From: Anaerosalibacter massiliensis
GTDB lineage: Bacteria; Bacillota; Clostridia; Tissierellales; Sporanaerobacteraceae
Assembly: GCA_000751555.1 (NCBI GenBank)
Contig: CCEZ01000004.1
Location: forward strand, 1 to 64,000
Length of the DNA stretch: 64,000 nucleotides
Direction of reading: 5' to 3'
Of the stretch, positions 43,870 to 52,527 are shown piece after piece. The translations under genes were made by a program, and so were the position numbers. The notes under the pieces were generated by a model, which worked only from the letters and a program-made list of their open reading frames with translations, was not told the DNA's origin and made no database searches. The number at the start of each line of letters is the position of its first letter. Position 1 is the stretch's first letter.

Positions 43870-44230
43870 CTCCTTTCTTGATTTATAATTTATATATTAA
43901 ATTGGTGTATTAGTATTATGTGTAGAAAAATATCTAATAAACATGTACTTTTTTCATAGTTTATATTATTTTTCAATGAAATCCAAAAAAAAACATTTCA
44001 AATACATATATTTAGTACGAAAATACGGAATAAATCCGAAAAAATGAAAAACTTTAAATGGCTATCTTTCAAATAATCTTTAGAATTAGTTCGATAAAGT
44101 GGAAAAATTTTTAAAAGATTACTTCTACTAGTTTAAATAGTATAGCATAAGAGATGGTATGAATATTGCATATAATAGTATTAATATAACCAATATAACC
44201 AAATTTCAAAATTAAGAAGGGAGAATAAAT
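43870..44230. other. Intergenic region between the SASP gene and lysA
   Basis: About 360 A/T-rich bases holding the divergent promoters. A lysine riboswitch was looked for in front of lysA and not found. There are no long hairpins and no T-box motif, so how lysA is controlled is not visible. AAGAAGGGAG just before 44231 is its ribosome binding site. Confidence 0.5.
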
Positions 44231-45493
44231 ATGGCTAATTTTTTGTTTTCTAATGTAGATACCGTAGAACTTGCTAAAAAATATAAAACACCACTTTATG
44301 TGGTTTCAGAAGATATAATACTAGAAAGATTTAATGAAATTAAAAAAGATTTTATAGAGAAACATGAAAATACAATGGCAGTTTATGCGAGTAAAGCTTT
44401 CCTTACCAAAGAAATGGCACGAATTGTAAAAAGAGAAGGTTTGGGAATGGATGTAGTTTCAGGTGGAGAACTTTATACTGCTATAAAAGTAGATTTTCCT
44501 ATGGAAAAAATAGTTTTCCATGGAAATAATAAAACTTTAGATGAGATAGAAATGGCAGTAAAATACAATGTAGGAAGAATAGTAGTCGACAATTTTTATG
44601 AATTAGAACTACTAGACAAAATGGCTAGTAAGTATAAGAAAAAAGTGAATATACTATTTAGAATAACACCTGGAGTTAATAGTCATACTCACAAATATAT
44701 AAGGACTGGTCAGGTAGATTCTAAATTTGGAGTTCCATTGAATGAAAATATAATTTATGAAGCTATATTAAAAGCTATAAATTCGAATTATATAGAACTT
44801 AAAGGTTTTCATTTTCATATAGGTTCTCAACTTCAGGAAAGTGAAACTCATGTGAAATCTATTAAAGTTCTTACTTCTTTAATGAAAGAAATAAAGGATG
44901 AACTAGGTTTTATAACTAAAGAATTAAATACTGGTGGAGGTTATGGTATTCATTACAATGGAAATGAATCAAGGAAACCTTTATCATATTTTACAGATGC
45001 TATGATGGAAGAGTTGGAAAAAGAATGTAGAAAATATAATTTAGAAAGGCCAAGAGTAGTTATTGAGCCAGGGAGATGGGTTGTAGGTGAGGCTGGAATC
45101 ACACTTTATACAATAGGTTCAATAAAGAATATACCAAATGTTAGAACTTATGTAGGGATAGATGGAGGTATGCCAGATAATCCAAGGCCAAGTCTATATG
45201 ATGCTCAATATGAGGCTTTAATTGCAAATAAAGTAGATGAAGAAATTACAGATATAGTTACAATTGCAGGTAAATGTTGTGAATCTGGAGATATACTTAT
45301 TTGGGATTTAAAGACTCCTCATATAGAGGCAGGAGATATATTAGCAGTACTTTCTACAGGTGCTTATAACTATTCTATGGCAAGCAATTATAATAGAATA
45401 CCAAGACCAGCTGTGGTAATGATTTCTAAGGGAAATGATAGATTGATAGTGAAAAGAGAGACCTATGATGATATACTAAGAAATGAGATATGA
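44231..45493 (+). CDS. lysA: Diaminopimelate decarboxylase
   Basis: A 420-residue PLP enzyme that decarboxylates meso-diaminopimelate to lysine. The PLP lysine is in AVYASKAF near residue 55. HFHIGSQ, the glycine loop NTGGGYGIHY near 236 and IEPGRWVVGEAG follow, with the active-site Cys in GKCCESGDI near 345 and Tyr in GAYNYSMAS near 380. Length and motifs are normal. Its stop overlaps the region just before dapF, so the two are cotranscribed. Confidence 0.94.
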   Translation: MANFLFSNVDTVELAKKYKTPLYVVSEDIILERFNEIKKDFIEKHENTMAVYASKAFLTKEMARIVKREGLGMDVVSGGELYTAIKVDFPMEKIVFHGNNKTLDEIEMAVKYNVGRIVVDNFYELELLDKMASKYKKKVNILFRITPGVNSHTHKYIRTGQVDSKFGVPLNENIIYEAILKAINSNYIELKGFHFHIGSQLQESETHVKSIKVLTSLMKEIKDELGFITKELNTGGGYGIHYNGNESRKPLSYFTDAMMEELEKECRKYNLERPRVVIEPGRWVVGEAGITLYTIGSIKNIPNVRTYVGIDGGMPDNPRPSLYDAQYEALIANKVDEEITDIVTIAGKCCESGDILIWDLKTPHIEAGDILAVLSTGAYNYSMASNYNRIPRPAVVMISKGNDRLIVKRETYDDILRNEI

Positions 45494-45516
45494 AATTAAC
45501 GTGGATAGGTGATAAT

Positions 45517-46353
45517 ATGAAATTTACTAAAATGGTAGCTGCTGGTAATGATTTTGTATTATATAATGGATTTGAGTATAATATAAATAATTATAGCAAT
45601 TTAGCTATAAAAAGCTGCGATAGGCATTTTGGAATTGGTGCAGATGGTATAATGATATGTGAAGAGTCTGATATAGCAGATATAAAAATGATTTATTATA
45701 ACTCTGATGGCTCTAGAGGAGAAATGTGCGGGAATGGTATAAGATGTTTTTCAAAATATGTATATGAAAATGATATAATAGATAAAAAGATTTTTACTAT
45801 CGAAACATTAGCAGGTATAAAAACTATATGTTTAGAGATTAATGAAAAAGATATTGTTGAGATTATAAAGGTTGATATGGGAAAACCCATATTTGCAAGT
45901 AATAAAATACCTGTTAATATAGATAGTAATGAAGTGTTATTAGAAAATATAGTTATAGATGGAGTAGGTATAACATTTTCTGCAGTGTTAGTAGGTGTCC
46001 CACATATAGTTATATTTGTAGATGATGTAAGACATATAGATATAAATGGCTTAGGGAAAAAACTAGAAGTTCATTCTATTTTCCCTAAAAAAACTAATGT
46101 AAACTTTGTAGAAATAGTAGATAGAAATAATATAAATATATATACTTGGGAACGAGGTGCAGGAAGAACTTTAGGATGTGGTACTGGTTCTTGTGCTGGA
46201 GTAGCATTAGGAAATAAATTAGGAAAATTAGATAAATTAGTAAATGTAAAGACAGAAGGTGGAGAGCTTCAAGTTGAGTTAAAAGACAATTATGAAATAT
46301 ACATGAAAGGAGAAGCTACTACTATTTATACTGGAGCAATGCTTGACCTATAA
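45517..46353 (+). CDS. dapF: Diaminopimelate epimerase
   Basis: A 278-residue PLP-independent epimerase that converts LL- to meso-diaminopimelate for peptidoglycan and lysine. The two catalytic cysteines are visible in RGEMCGNGIRCF and GCGTGSCAGVALG. The ATG at 45517 is used because GATAGGTG lies 6 bases upstream and the protein then begins MKFTKMVAAGNDFVLY; a start nine codons earlier overlaps the end of lysA. It lies between lysA and a dicarboxylate symporter. Confidence 0.93.
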   Translation: MKFTKMVAAGNDFVLYNGFEYNINNYSNLAIKSCDRHFGIGADGIMICEESDIADIKMIYYNSDGSRGEMCGNGIRCFSKYVYENDIIDKKIFTIETLAGIKTICLEINEKDIVEIIKVDMGKPIFASNKIPVNIDSNEVLLENIVIDGVGITFSAVLVGVPHIVIFVDDVRHIDINGLGKKLEVHSIFPKKTNVNFVEIVDRNNINIYTWERGAGRTLGCGTGSCAGVALGNKLGKLDKLVNVKTEGGELQVELKDNYEIYMKGEATTIYTGAMLDL

Positions 46354-46385
46354 AAAAACAATAAAATATAAGAGGTGAAGTATTG

Positions 46386-47639
46386 ATGGAAAATAGCAGA
46401 AAAAAAGGTTTTTGGTATTACTATAAGTTCCCAATCATATTATTATCATCTATAATATTAGGCTGTATAATAGGACTAATAATGGGAGAGAAGGCTTCTG
46501 TACTTAAGCCCTTTGGAGATATATTCTTAAATGCCATGTTCACTATAGTAGTACCACTTGTTTTTGTAACTATCACTAGTGCTGTATCTAGTATGGCAGA
46601 TATGAGAAGACTAGGGAAGATTTTAGGGAGTATGCTATTAGTTTTTGTAATTACAGGACTTATTGCTTCTATAATAATGATAACAGTTGTAAATATTTTT
46701 CCTCCTGCTAAGGGAGTTCATATTGAAATGCCAAAGGCGGAGGAAATTGAACCACTAAAAACTTCTGAGCAAATAGTTGCAGCAATAACTGTAACTGATT
46801 TTACAGAACTTATTTCAAGAAAGAATATGCTTCCACTAATTATCTTTTCTATATTTTTTGGATTATGTGTAGGATTAATAGGAGAAAAAGGACAGAAAAT
46901 AGCAGAAGGATTAAACATATTATCAGAAGTTTTTCTCAAAATGGTTTCAATTATTATGTACTATGCTCCAATTGGACTGGGAGCATATTTTGCAGCATTA
47001 ATTGGAACATTTGGTCCAGAGCTTCTAGGTTCTTATGCTAGAGCTATGGTTATCTACTATCCAATCTGTATAGTATATTTCTTTGTAGCTTTTTCTTTGT
47101 ATTCATATTTTGCAGGAGGTATAAATGGAGTTAAATTGTATTTTAAAACTATATTCCCAGTAGCTATAACTTCTTTGGCAACTCAAAGTAGTGTTGCATC
47201 ACTACCTGTAAACTTAGATGCTGCGAGAAAAATGGGTGTACCTAAAGATGTTAGAGATATAGTCATTCCTATAGGGGCTACAGCTCATATGGATGGCTCT
47301 TGTTTAAGTGCTATACTCAAAATTTCCTTTATGTTTGGAATATTTGATATGCCTTTTAAAGGAATAGGAACTTATCTCACAGCTATAATAATTTCAATAC
47401 TAAGTGGAGTAGTTATGTCCGGAGTCCCAGGTGGTGGACTTATTGGAGAAATGCTTATTGTTAATCTCTATGGTTTTCCAGCAGAGGCCTTTCCTATTAT
47501 AGCTACTATAGGTTATTTGGTGGATCCACCTGCAACTATGATAAATGTAACAGGAGATTCACTAGCATCTATGATGGTTACAAGAATTATTGAAGGAAAG
47601 GATTGGATGAAGAAAAGTCTTACAGCAAATGAAGACTAA
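46386..47639 (+). CDS. Dicarboxylate/amino acid:cation symporter (DAACS family)
   Basis: A 417-residue transporter with the GltP/GltT fold. It has eight helices and re-entrant loops with LATQSSVASLPVNLDAARKM (serine-rich loop), IPIGATAHMDGSCLSAIL and VMSGVPGGGLIGE. It imports glutamate, aspartate, C4-dicarboxylates or serine with Na+ or H+. The ATG at 46386 follows AGAGGTGAAG; a TTG one codon earlier is less likely. Its place behind lysA-dapF suggests an amino acid substrate, but the sequence does not decide. Confidence 0.87.
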   Translation: MENSRKKGFWYYYKFPIILLSSIILGCIIGLIMGEKASVLKPFGDIFLNAMFTIVVPLVFVTITSAVSSMADMRRLGKILGSMLLVFVITGLIASIIMITVVNIFPPAKGVHIEMPKAEEIEPLKTSEQIVAAITVTDFTELISRKNMLPLIIFSIFFGLCVGLIGEKGQKIAEGLNILSEVFLKMVSIIMYYAPIGLGAYFAALIGTFGPELLGSYARAMVIYYPICIVYFFVAFSLYSYFAGGINGVKLYFKTIFPVAITSLATQSSVASLPVNLDAARKMGVPKDVRDIVIPIGATAHMDGSCLSAILKISFMFGIFDMPFKGIGTYLTAIIISILSGVVMSGVPGGGLIGEMLIVNLYGFPAEAFPIIATIGYLVDPPATMINVTGDSLASMMVTRIIEGKDWMKKSLTANED

Positions 47640-47640
47640 G

Positions 47641-47670
47641 ACCCTGATATATTAAATACCAGGGTTTTGA
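47641..47670. terminator. Terminator between the symporter gene and feoB
   Basis: ACCCTG pairs with CAGGGT around a 13-base loop, followed by TTT. Weak but well placed between converging genes. Confidence 0.5.
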
Positions 47671-49788
47671 TTAAATAAAACTATAAATAAATTTTCCGAC
47701 TATATTTATTATAAATGTAGCTAGTACTGCCACTACAGTAGTTAAAAGAAAGGTAAAGGCAGGCCATTTTCTTCCTCCTGTTTCTTTTTTAATAGTTAAG
47801 AGAGTAGTTCCACAGGGGAAATGTAGTAGAGAAAAAATCATGAAATTAAGGCCAGTTATAAAAGTCCAACCATTATTTAATAATAAGTTTTTTAATGTTT
47901 CTATATTTTCAAATTCAAGCATTGCTCCTTCTGACATATAGCTCATTATAAGTACAGGAAGTACTATTTCATTAGCAGGAAGTCCTAAAATAAATGCCAT
48001 TAAAATATGCCCATCTAATCCTAGTAGTGTTCCAAAAGGGTTTAGAAGGTTTGCAGTTCTATTTAAAATACTTATTCCACCTATAGTTATATTTGCAAAT
48101 ATCCAAGTTATAGCTCCAGCTGGTATAGCTACGATTATAGCCCTGCTTAGTACAAAGAGTGTTCTATCTATAAGGCTTCTTATAAGTATAGGACCTATTT
48201 GTGGTCTTCTATATGGAGGTAGTTCCAAAGTAAATGAAGAAGGTACTCCTTTTAAGAAAGTTTTAGATAAAAATTTAGATATAAATAATGTAAATAATAT
48301 ACCTATTATTACAACAGATACTACAGATATAGCTGCTAAAATTGAACTATATTTTTTATTTACTAATCTTCCAATGAATATAGTTGACATGGCTATTATT
48401 ATTGGGAAACGTCCATTACAAGGGACAAAATTATTAGTTATTATAGCAATAAGTCGTTCCCTTGGAGAATCTATGATACGACAAGCAATAACTCCTGCAG
48501 CATTGCATCCAAATCCCATGCTCATAGTCAAAGCTTGTTTTCCATGGGTTCCAGACTTTCTAAAAGAGTTGTCAAGATTGAAAGCCACTCTAGGTAAATA
48601 GCCTAAGTCCTCAAGTAAAGTAAATAATGGAAAGAATATTGCCATTGGTGGTAGCATAACAGATATAACCCAAGCAAGGGTCCTATATACCCCTAAAACT
48701 AGTATTCCATATAGCCAATCAGCTACATCCCATTTAGTGAAAAGATAAGTCAGTTTGTCTTCAAAGCTAAAAAAAGCTTTTGCTAACAATTCAGATGGAT
48801 AATTTGCACCTACTATAGTTATCCAAAATATAAGCCCTAGCAAAATAATCATAATAGGATAACCAGTTATTTTACTTGTAAGTATATCATCTAGTTTTTT
48901 ATCCCAATTAACTTTTCTATTGTCTTCTATTGTAACTACTTCATTTGATATTTTCTCTGCATTTTCGTATATAGTAGTTACAATGCTATCATCTATATTC
49001 TCATGTTTTTTAATAATGTTTTCAATTTTATTTAATGGTTCATCAGTAAATCCATGTTCTATTAAAAAAGTTTTTAATTCTTTTTTTATATTTTCATCTC
49101 CATCTATTAACCTAAGAGATATCCATCTTATATTTTGACTTTTGTTTAGATATGTAGAGAGGATATTTTCTATTTCATATATTGTATTTTCAACTTCGCT
49201 GCTATATTTTACTTTATTAGGACTGTAGCTATGTTTAGCATTATGAATAGTATTTAAAAGTTTTTCAACTCCTATACCATCTCTTGCTACTGTAGGTATG
49301 ACAGGTATTCCTAATTCTTTTTCTAACTTTTCTACATCAATTTTTATGCCTTTTCTTTTAGCTTCATCTATTAAATTTAATGAAACTACTACATTATCAG
49401 TTATTTCCATTATTTGAAGTACTAAATTTAGATTTCTTTCAAGGGAAGTGGAGTCTACCACTACTATTGTTATTTCTGGTTTTCCAAAACAAATAAAATC
49501 TCTCGCAATTTCTTCTTCTTGGGAATTTGCAAATATTGAATAAGTTCCTGGTAAATCTACTAATAAAAAATCTTCATCTCCATAGTGAAAGGTACCCCTG
49601 GCATTGGCTACAGTCTTTCCAGGCCAATTTCCTGTGTGTTGTTTTAAACCTGTAAGATAATTAAATAATGTACTCTTTCCAGTATTAGGATTTCCAGCTA
49701 ATGCTATGACAGTATGATTTACTTCTTTTTCCACTATATATTCATCTTTAATTAAAGCTAATCCACTAGACTCATGAGAAAGTCCCAT
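47671..49788 (-). CDS. feoB: Ferrous iron transporter FeoB
   Basis: A 705-residue Fe(II) uptake protein. The N-terminal G domain has GNPNTGKSTLFNYLTG near residue 31, the G3 motif DLPGTYS and a variant G4 NLIDEAKRKG. A helical linker is followed by two Gate domains (GFGCNAAGVIACRIIDSPRE and LPANEIVLPVLIMSY) and about nine helices. GGAGG lies before the start. FeoA is encoded 16 bases upstream. Fe(II) uptake is expected in an anaerobe, probably under Fur control, though no Fur box was located with certainty. Confidence 0.94.
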   Translation of the reverse strand: MGLSHESSGLALIKDEYIVEKEVNHTVIALAGNPNTGKSTLFNYLTGLKQHTGNWPGKTVANARGTFHYGDEDFLLVDLPGTYSIFANSQEEEIARDFICFGKPEITIVVVDSTSLERNLNLVLQIMEITDNVVVSLNLIDEAKRKGIKIDVEKLEKELGIPVIPTVARDGIGVEKLLNTIHNAKHSYSPNKVKYSSEVENTIYEIENILSTYLNKSQNIRWISLRLIDGDENIKKELKTFLIEHGFTDEPLNKIENIIKKHENIDDSIVTTIYENAEKISNEVVTIEDNRKVNWDKKLDDILTSKITGYPIMIILLGLIFWITIVGANYPSELLAKAFFSFEDKLTYLFTKWDVADWLYGILVLGVYRTLAWVISVMLPPMAIFFPLFTLLEDLGYLPRVAFNLDNSFRKSGTHGKQALTMSMGFGCNAAGVIACRIIDSPRERLIAIITNNFVPCNGRFPIIIAMSTIFIGRLVNKKYSSILAAISVVSVVIIGILFTLFISKFLSKTFLKGVPSSFTLELPPYRRPQIGPILIRSLIDRTLFVLSRAIIVAIPAGAITWIFANITIGGISILNRTANLLNPFGTLLGLDGHILMAFILGLPANEIVLPVLIMSYMSEGAMLEFENIETLKNLLLNNGWTFITGLNFMIFSLLHFPCGTTLLTIKKETGGRKWPAFTFLLTTVVAVLATFIINIVGKFIYSFI

Positions 49789-49804
49789 AAAAAAACCTCC
49801 AGTC

Positions 49805-50050
49805 TTATAATATAGTTATTAAAATCTCTTCAGCTTCTTCCTTTCTAAGGGCAATAACAGTTCCCCTTATATTAAAGGCAATCGGATTGCCTGAAGGACT
49901 TACTCTTTCATTTCTTATAATAGTATTTGGTGTAATTCCTAAATCTAAAAGTCTCCTCCTTTTAGATTTTTTACATATTAGATTTATAACTTTACCAGAT
50001 TTTCCTACTGGCAAATTTTTAAGAGAAATAATATTATCTGAATTTTCCAT
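49805..50050 (-). CDS. feoA: FeoA family iron-transport accessory protein
   Basis: An 81-residue SH3-like protein (LKNLPVGKSGKVINL, RRRLLDLGITPNTII, ERVSPSGNPIAFNIRGTVIA) that assists FeoB. The ATG at 50050 has AAGGAGG 8 bases upstream; a start eleven codons earlier lies before that site. It is the first gene of the feoAB operon, divergent from cotJABC. Confidence 0.9.
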   Translation of the reverse strand: MENSDNIISLKNLPVGKSGKVINLICKKSKRRRLLDLGITPNTIIRNERVSPSGNPIAFNIRGTVIALRKEEAEEILITIL

Positions 50051-50210
50051 AAAAAACCTCCTTAAAAAATCCCACTTTTCCAAACTACTCTAGAATTAGT
50101 ATATGTACCATATGAAAAAAAGTTCTTTAATATTTAAGAAGCAGATATGAACCTTTTTATATTTGAAGCGTAATATATTATTGTAAATAAAAAAATAGGA
50201 GGCTTGAAAA

Positions 50211-50369
50211 ATGAGAAGTGGATCAAGAAGACAAGAATATTGTTTAGCAAGAGCCTATGTACCTTTTCAAATTATGGATCAAGTATATAATCCTAGAGAA
50301 GCATTGAAAAAGGGTACACTTTTCCCAGATCTGTATATGGCATGTGGATATGAGAATAGACGTTATTAA
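50211..50369 (+). CDS. cotJA: Spore coat associated protein CotJA
   Basis: A 52-residue protein (MRSGSRRQEYCLARAYVPFQ, ending in a short MACGYENRRY). It matches the small CotJA proteins encoded in front of cotJB and cotJC. ATAGGAGG precedes the ATG. It is part of the inner spore coat CotJ complex made in the mother cell. The gene is 13 bases before the cotJB start. Confidence 0.85.
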   Translation: MRSGSRRQEYCLARAYVPFQIMDQVYNPREALKKGTLFPDLYMACGYENRRY

Positions 50370-50382
50370 TGGAGGTGTTTTT

Positions 50383-50643
50383 GTGAATAGAGAACAAGTT
50401 TGTTTATTAAAGGAAATTATGGAGATAAGTTTTGTACTAGATGAGACGGCACTTTATTTAGATACTCATCCAAATGATGAGAAGGCATTAAGACTTCACA
50501 ATAGTTATGCTCAAAGATATAGTGAGATGGTATCACTATATGAAGCTAAATATGGACCTATGAAAAATCATAGTATGAGTCAATATCCATGGGCATATAT
50601 AAATGATCCTTGGCCTTGGGAATTTGACTATAGTTTATGTTAA
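50383..50643 (+). CDS. cotJB: Spore coat protein CotJB
   Basis: An 86-residue protein starting at GTG after GGAGGTG. It has LLKEIMEISFVLDETALYLD, the typical ETxLYLDTHP pattern, and the aromatic end SQYPWAYINDPWPWEFDY. CotJB acts with CotJA and CotJC in the spore coat. An in-frame ATG 13 codons earlier overlaps cotJA and is not needed. Confidence 0.88.
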   Translation: MNREQVCLLKEIMEISFVLDETALYLDTHPNDEKALRLHNSYAQRYSEMVSLYEAKYGPMKNHSMSQYPWAYINDPWPWEFDYSLC

Positions 50644-50657
50644 AGGAGGTATAGTAT

Positions 50658-51230
50658 ATGTGGATTTATGAAAAGAAATTGCAGTATCCAGTAGTAGTAG
50701 ATACATGTAACCCAACTTTGGCAGCCATGCTTTTGGAACAATTTGGAGGAGCTGATGGTGAACTATCAGCAGGAATTAGGTATTTAACTCAAAGATGGAC
50801 TATGCCTACTAATAAAGCCAAAGGATTATTAACAGATATCGGTACTGAAGAAATGGCTCATTGGGAGATTGTAGGAACTTTAGCTTGGAAATTGGTAAAA
50901 GATGCTTCAGTGGAACAAATTAAAGGTACACCTTTTGAAGCTCATTATGTAAATCATGGAAAGAGTCCATTTCCACACGATGCAGCTGGTGCTCCTTGGA
51001 CTGCTAGCTATATACAATCTAAAGGAGATCCAATAGCAGATTTACATGAAGATATGGCAGCGGAACAAAAAGCAAGAGCTACTTATGAATGGTTGATTAG
51101 TATAAGTGATGATCCTGGTGTTACAGATACATTAAGATTTTTAAGGCAGAGGGAAATAGTACATTTTCAAAGATTCGGAGAAGCTCTAAGAATAGTACAA
51201 GAAGAACTAGATAGTAAGAAATTTTATTAG
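50658..51230 (+). CDS. cotJC: Spore coat protein CotJC (manganese catalase family)
   Basis: A 190-residue ferritin-like protein of the manganese-catalase family. Metal ligands are in LLEQFGGADGELSAGIRYL, GTEEMAHWEIVGTL and the C-terminal REIVHFQRFGEAL. CotJC is a coat-associated catalase-like protein of spores. AAAGGAGG precedes the start, and the stop codon lies within the following terminator. Last gene of cotJABC. Confidence 0.93.
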   Translation: MWIYEKKLQYPVVVDTCNPTLAAMLLEQFGGADGELSAGIRYLTQRWTMPTNKAKGLLTDIGTEEMAHWEIVGTLAWKLVKDASVEQIKGTPFEAHYVNHGKSPFPHDAAGAPWTASYIQSKGDPIADLHEDMAAEQKARATYEWLISISDDPGVTDTLRFLRQREIVHFQRFGEALRIVQEELDSKKFY

Positions 51231-51256
51231 CCTCAAACTTTGAGGCTAATTTCTAT
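51226..51256 (+). terminator. Terminator of cotJABC
   Basis: ATTAGCCTCAAA pairs with TTTGAGGCTAAT and includes the cotJC stop codon. A nearly identical hairpin ends the facing SASP gene at 51737. Confidence 0.82.
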
Positions 51257-51524
51257 TTATATTATGAATATTACTAGCTAAGCGGGTATTTCAAAAAAGT
51301 TTCCGATGTTGGGCACAAAACTCCAGTGACATAATAAGTTTAGGTCTAGCCAATCAAACTTAAATCAAAAGAGGTATTCATATAGATAGCAATAGCTTAT
51401 TATATACAAAATAAAATTGTAAGTATAATATAGTATTTTTACTAGAGTCATGATAAATTATCTGTTTTATATATTATTAAAATATTAAATAATTTAAATG
51501 TGTTATAATTTATATATAAATGTA

Positions 51525-51690
51525 CTATAGGTTCTACGGAAATTAAGACGCCTGTTAAAAAGCAGAGAACCAAAAGCTATGCTTTTGTGTCAATCATTTT
51601 GTTTCTCTGCACAGATAGTAGGTTACGAGGTTAATGAAGCAGGAACTTTTAGTAGTGATGCTAGAAGCACGTGACTTTAATCATATTAGA
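51525..51690 (+). mobile_element. Structured element, possible IS605/TnpB-type right-end remnant
   Basis: A nested hairpin: GCAGAGAAC (51562-51570) pairs with GTTTCTCTGC (51601-51610), with the perfect inner stem CAAAAGC/GCTTTTG (51571-51587). GGTTCT (51530-51535) could compete for the same AGAACC. A 17-codon frame follows (GYEVNEAGTFSSDARST, 51621-51674), which resembles the C-terminal end of TnpB-type proteins. It ends at AAGCACGTGACTTTAATCAT, similar to IS605-group right-end hairpins. The rest of 51257-51736 shows nothing. Confidence 0.35.
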
Positions 51691-51736
51691 TTCATAATAA
51701 AAAATATTAGATTTTTAAGGATTTTTAAAAAAATTA

Positions 51737-51760
51737 TTAGCCCCAAACTTTGGGGCTAAT
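51737..51760. terminator. Terminator of the second SASP gene
   Basis: ATTAGCCCCAAA pairs with TTTGGGGCTAAT. It includes the stop codon of the minus-strand SASP gene; both strands have T residues after it. Confidence 0.78.
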
Positions 51761-51953
51761 CTTTATCTATTAAATTCTCTTCTCCCATTTCCACTAGTTT
51801 TCTAGTCATAATTCCACCAACTTTACCTGCATAAAATATGTTTTTAGTATTGTCAATGGATTTATCTAAAGTAGTATCAAGGCCTAGTTCTTGACTTATT
51901 TCAGCTTTAAATTGTTCAAGGCCAACTCTTGCGTTAGGATCAATTTTATCCAT
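51756..51953 (-). CDS. Alpha/beta-type small acid-soluble spore protein, divergent
   Basis: A 65-residue SASP-like protein with ARVGLEQFKAEISQELGLDT around the GPR cleavage region and the C-terminal DNA-binding motif AGKVGGIMTRKLVEMGEENL. It lacks the Asn/Gln-rich segments of the protein at 43627, so it is a minor or divergent SASP. AAGGAGGG precedes the ATG. Its stop codon lies inside the terminator shared with the intergenic region. Confidence 0.85.
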   Translation of the reverse strand: MDKIDPNARVGLEQFKAEISQELGLDTTLDKSIDNTKNIFYAGKVGGIMTRKLVEMGEENLIDKD

Positions 51954-52062
51954 TAAAATCCCTCCTTGTTTTATCTGCCTGTATTATATTCTTAACCTTA
52001 TAATTTAATTAAATACAAGGAATATAATAGTAAAATTTTAAAAAAAGGTATTATTGACTTCT

Positions 52063-52090
52063 ATATTTATATATTGTAATATATAAATAT
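52063..52090. promoter_or_regulatory. ArsR operator 1 (before the arsR-type gene)
   Basis: ATATTTATATATT (52063-52075) and its exact complement AATATATAAATAT (52078-52090) are separated by two bases. A TTGACT at 52054-52059 places the -10 region inside the palindrome, so binding would block transcription. Confidence 0.75.
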
Positions 52091-52114
52091 AAAGATATAA
52101 AGAAGGTGTAAATA

Positions 52115-52390
52115 TTGGATATTGACAAGAATGTATTAGAAGAAAAGGCAGAAATTTTAAAAGCTATAGCTCATCCAGGTAGACTTTGTATTGTAAGAAG
52201 ATTATTAAAAGAAGGGGAAAAAAATGTAACAGAGATGCAAAGTTGTCTTGATGCACCTCAATCTACAGTTTCTCAACATTTATCTAGATTAAAAGCAGCA
52301 GGAATAATTGAAGGAAAAAGAGAAGGCACAGAAATATATTATAGTTTGATAAATGAAGATGTGAAAAAAATTATTGAATCAATTTTTTAA
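52115..52390 (+). CDS. ArsR/SmtB-family regulator
   Basis: A 91-residue winged-helix repressor starting at TTG after AGAAGGTG. The recognition region is APQSTVSQHLSRLKAAGIIE and the wing is KREGTEIYYSL. It has two cysteines, in GRLCIVRRL (residue 25) and MQSCLDAPQ (residue 44), that could form a thiol or metal sensor. It is divergent from nothing but is followed by a CoA-disulfide reductase/rhodanese gene. Identical operator arms in front of both genes indicate that it controls itself and that gene. A persulfide or redox signal is inferred from the target. Confidence 0.85.
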   Translation: MDIDKNVLEEKAEILKAIAHPGRLCIVRRLLKEGEKNVTEMQSCLDAPQSTVSQHLSRLKAAGIIEGKREGTEIYYSLINEDVKKIIESIF

Positions 52391-52423
52391 GCTTAAAGTC
52401 GTCATATAATTAATAACTTCCAT

Positions 52424-52459
52424 ATATTTATATATTATATTATTTGAATATATAAATAT
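52424..52459. promoter_or_regulatory. ArsR operator 2 (before the CoA-disulfide reductase gene)
   Basis: The same two 13-base arms as operator 1, ATATTTATATATT (52424-52436) and AATATATAAATAT (52447-52459), but 10 bases apart instead of 2. It lies 69 bases before the start of the reductase gene. Confidence 0.72.
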
Positions 52460-52527
52460 ATAAATATACAATAAGGAAGTTTTATTATCTAATATGCAAG
52501 TATTGTAATATAAAGGAGGAACCTTAA

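Noticed and set aside
43870-44230. Lysine riboswitch before lysA
   Set aside because: No AGAGGTGCG-type core and no terminator hairpin in the 360 bases upstream.
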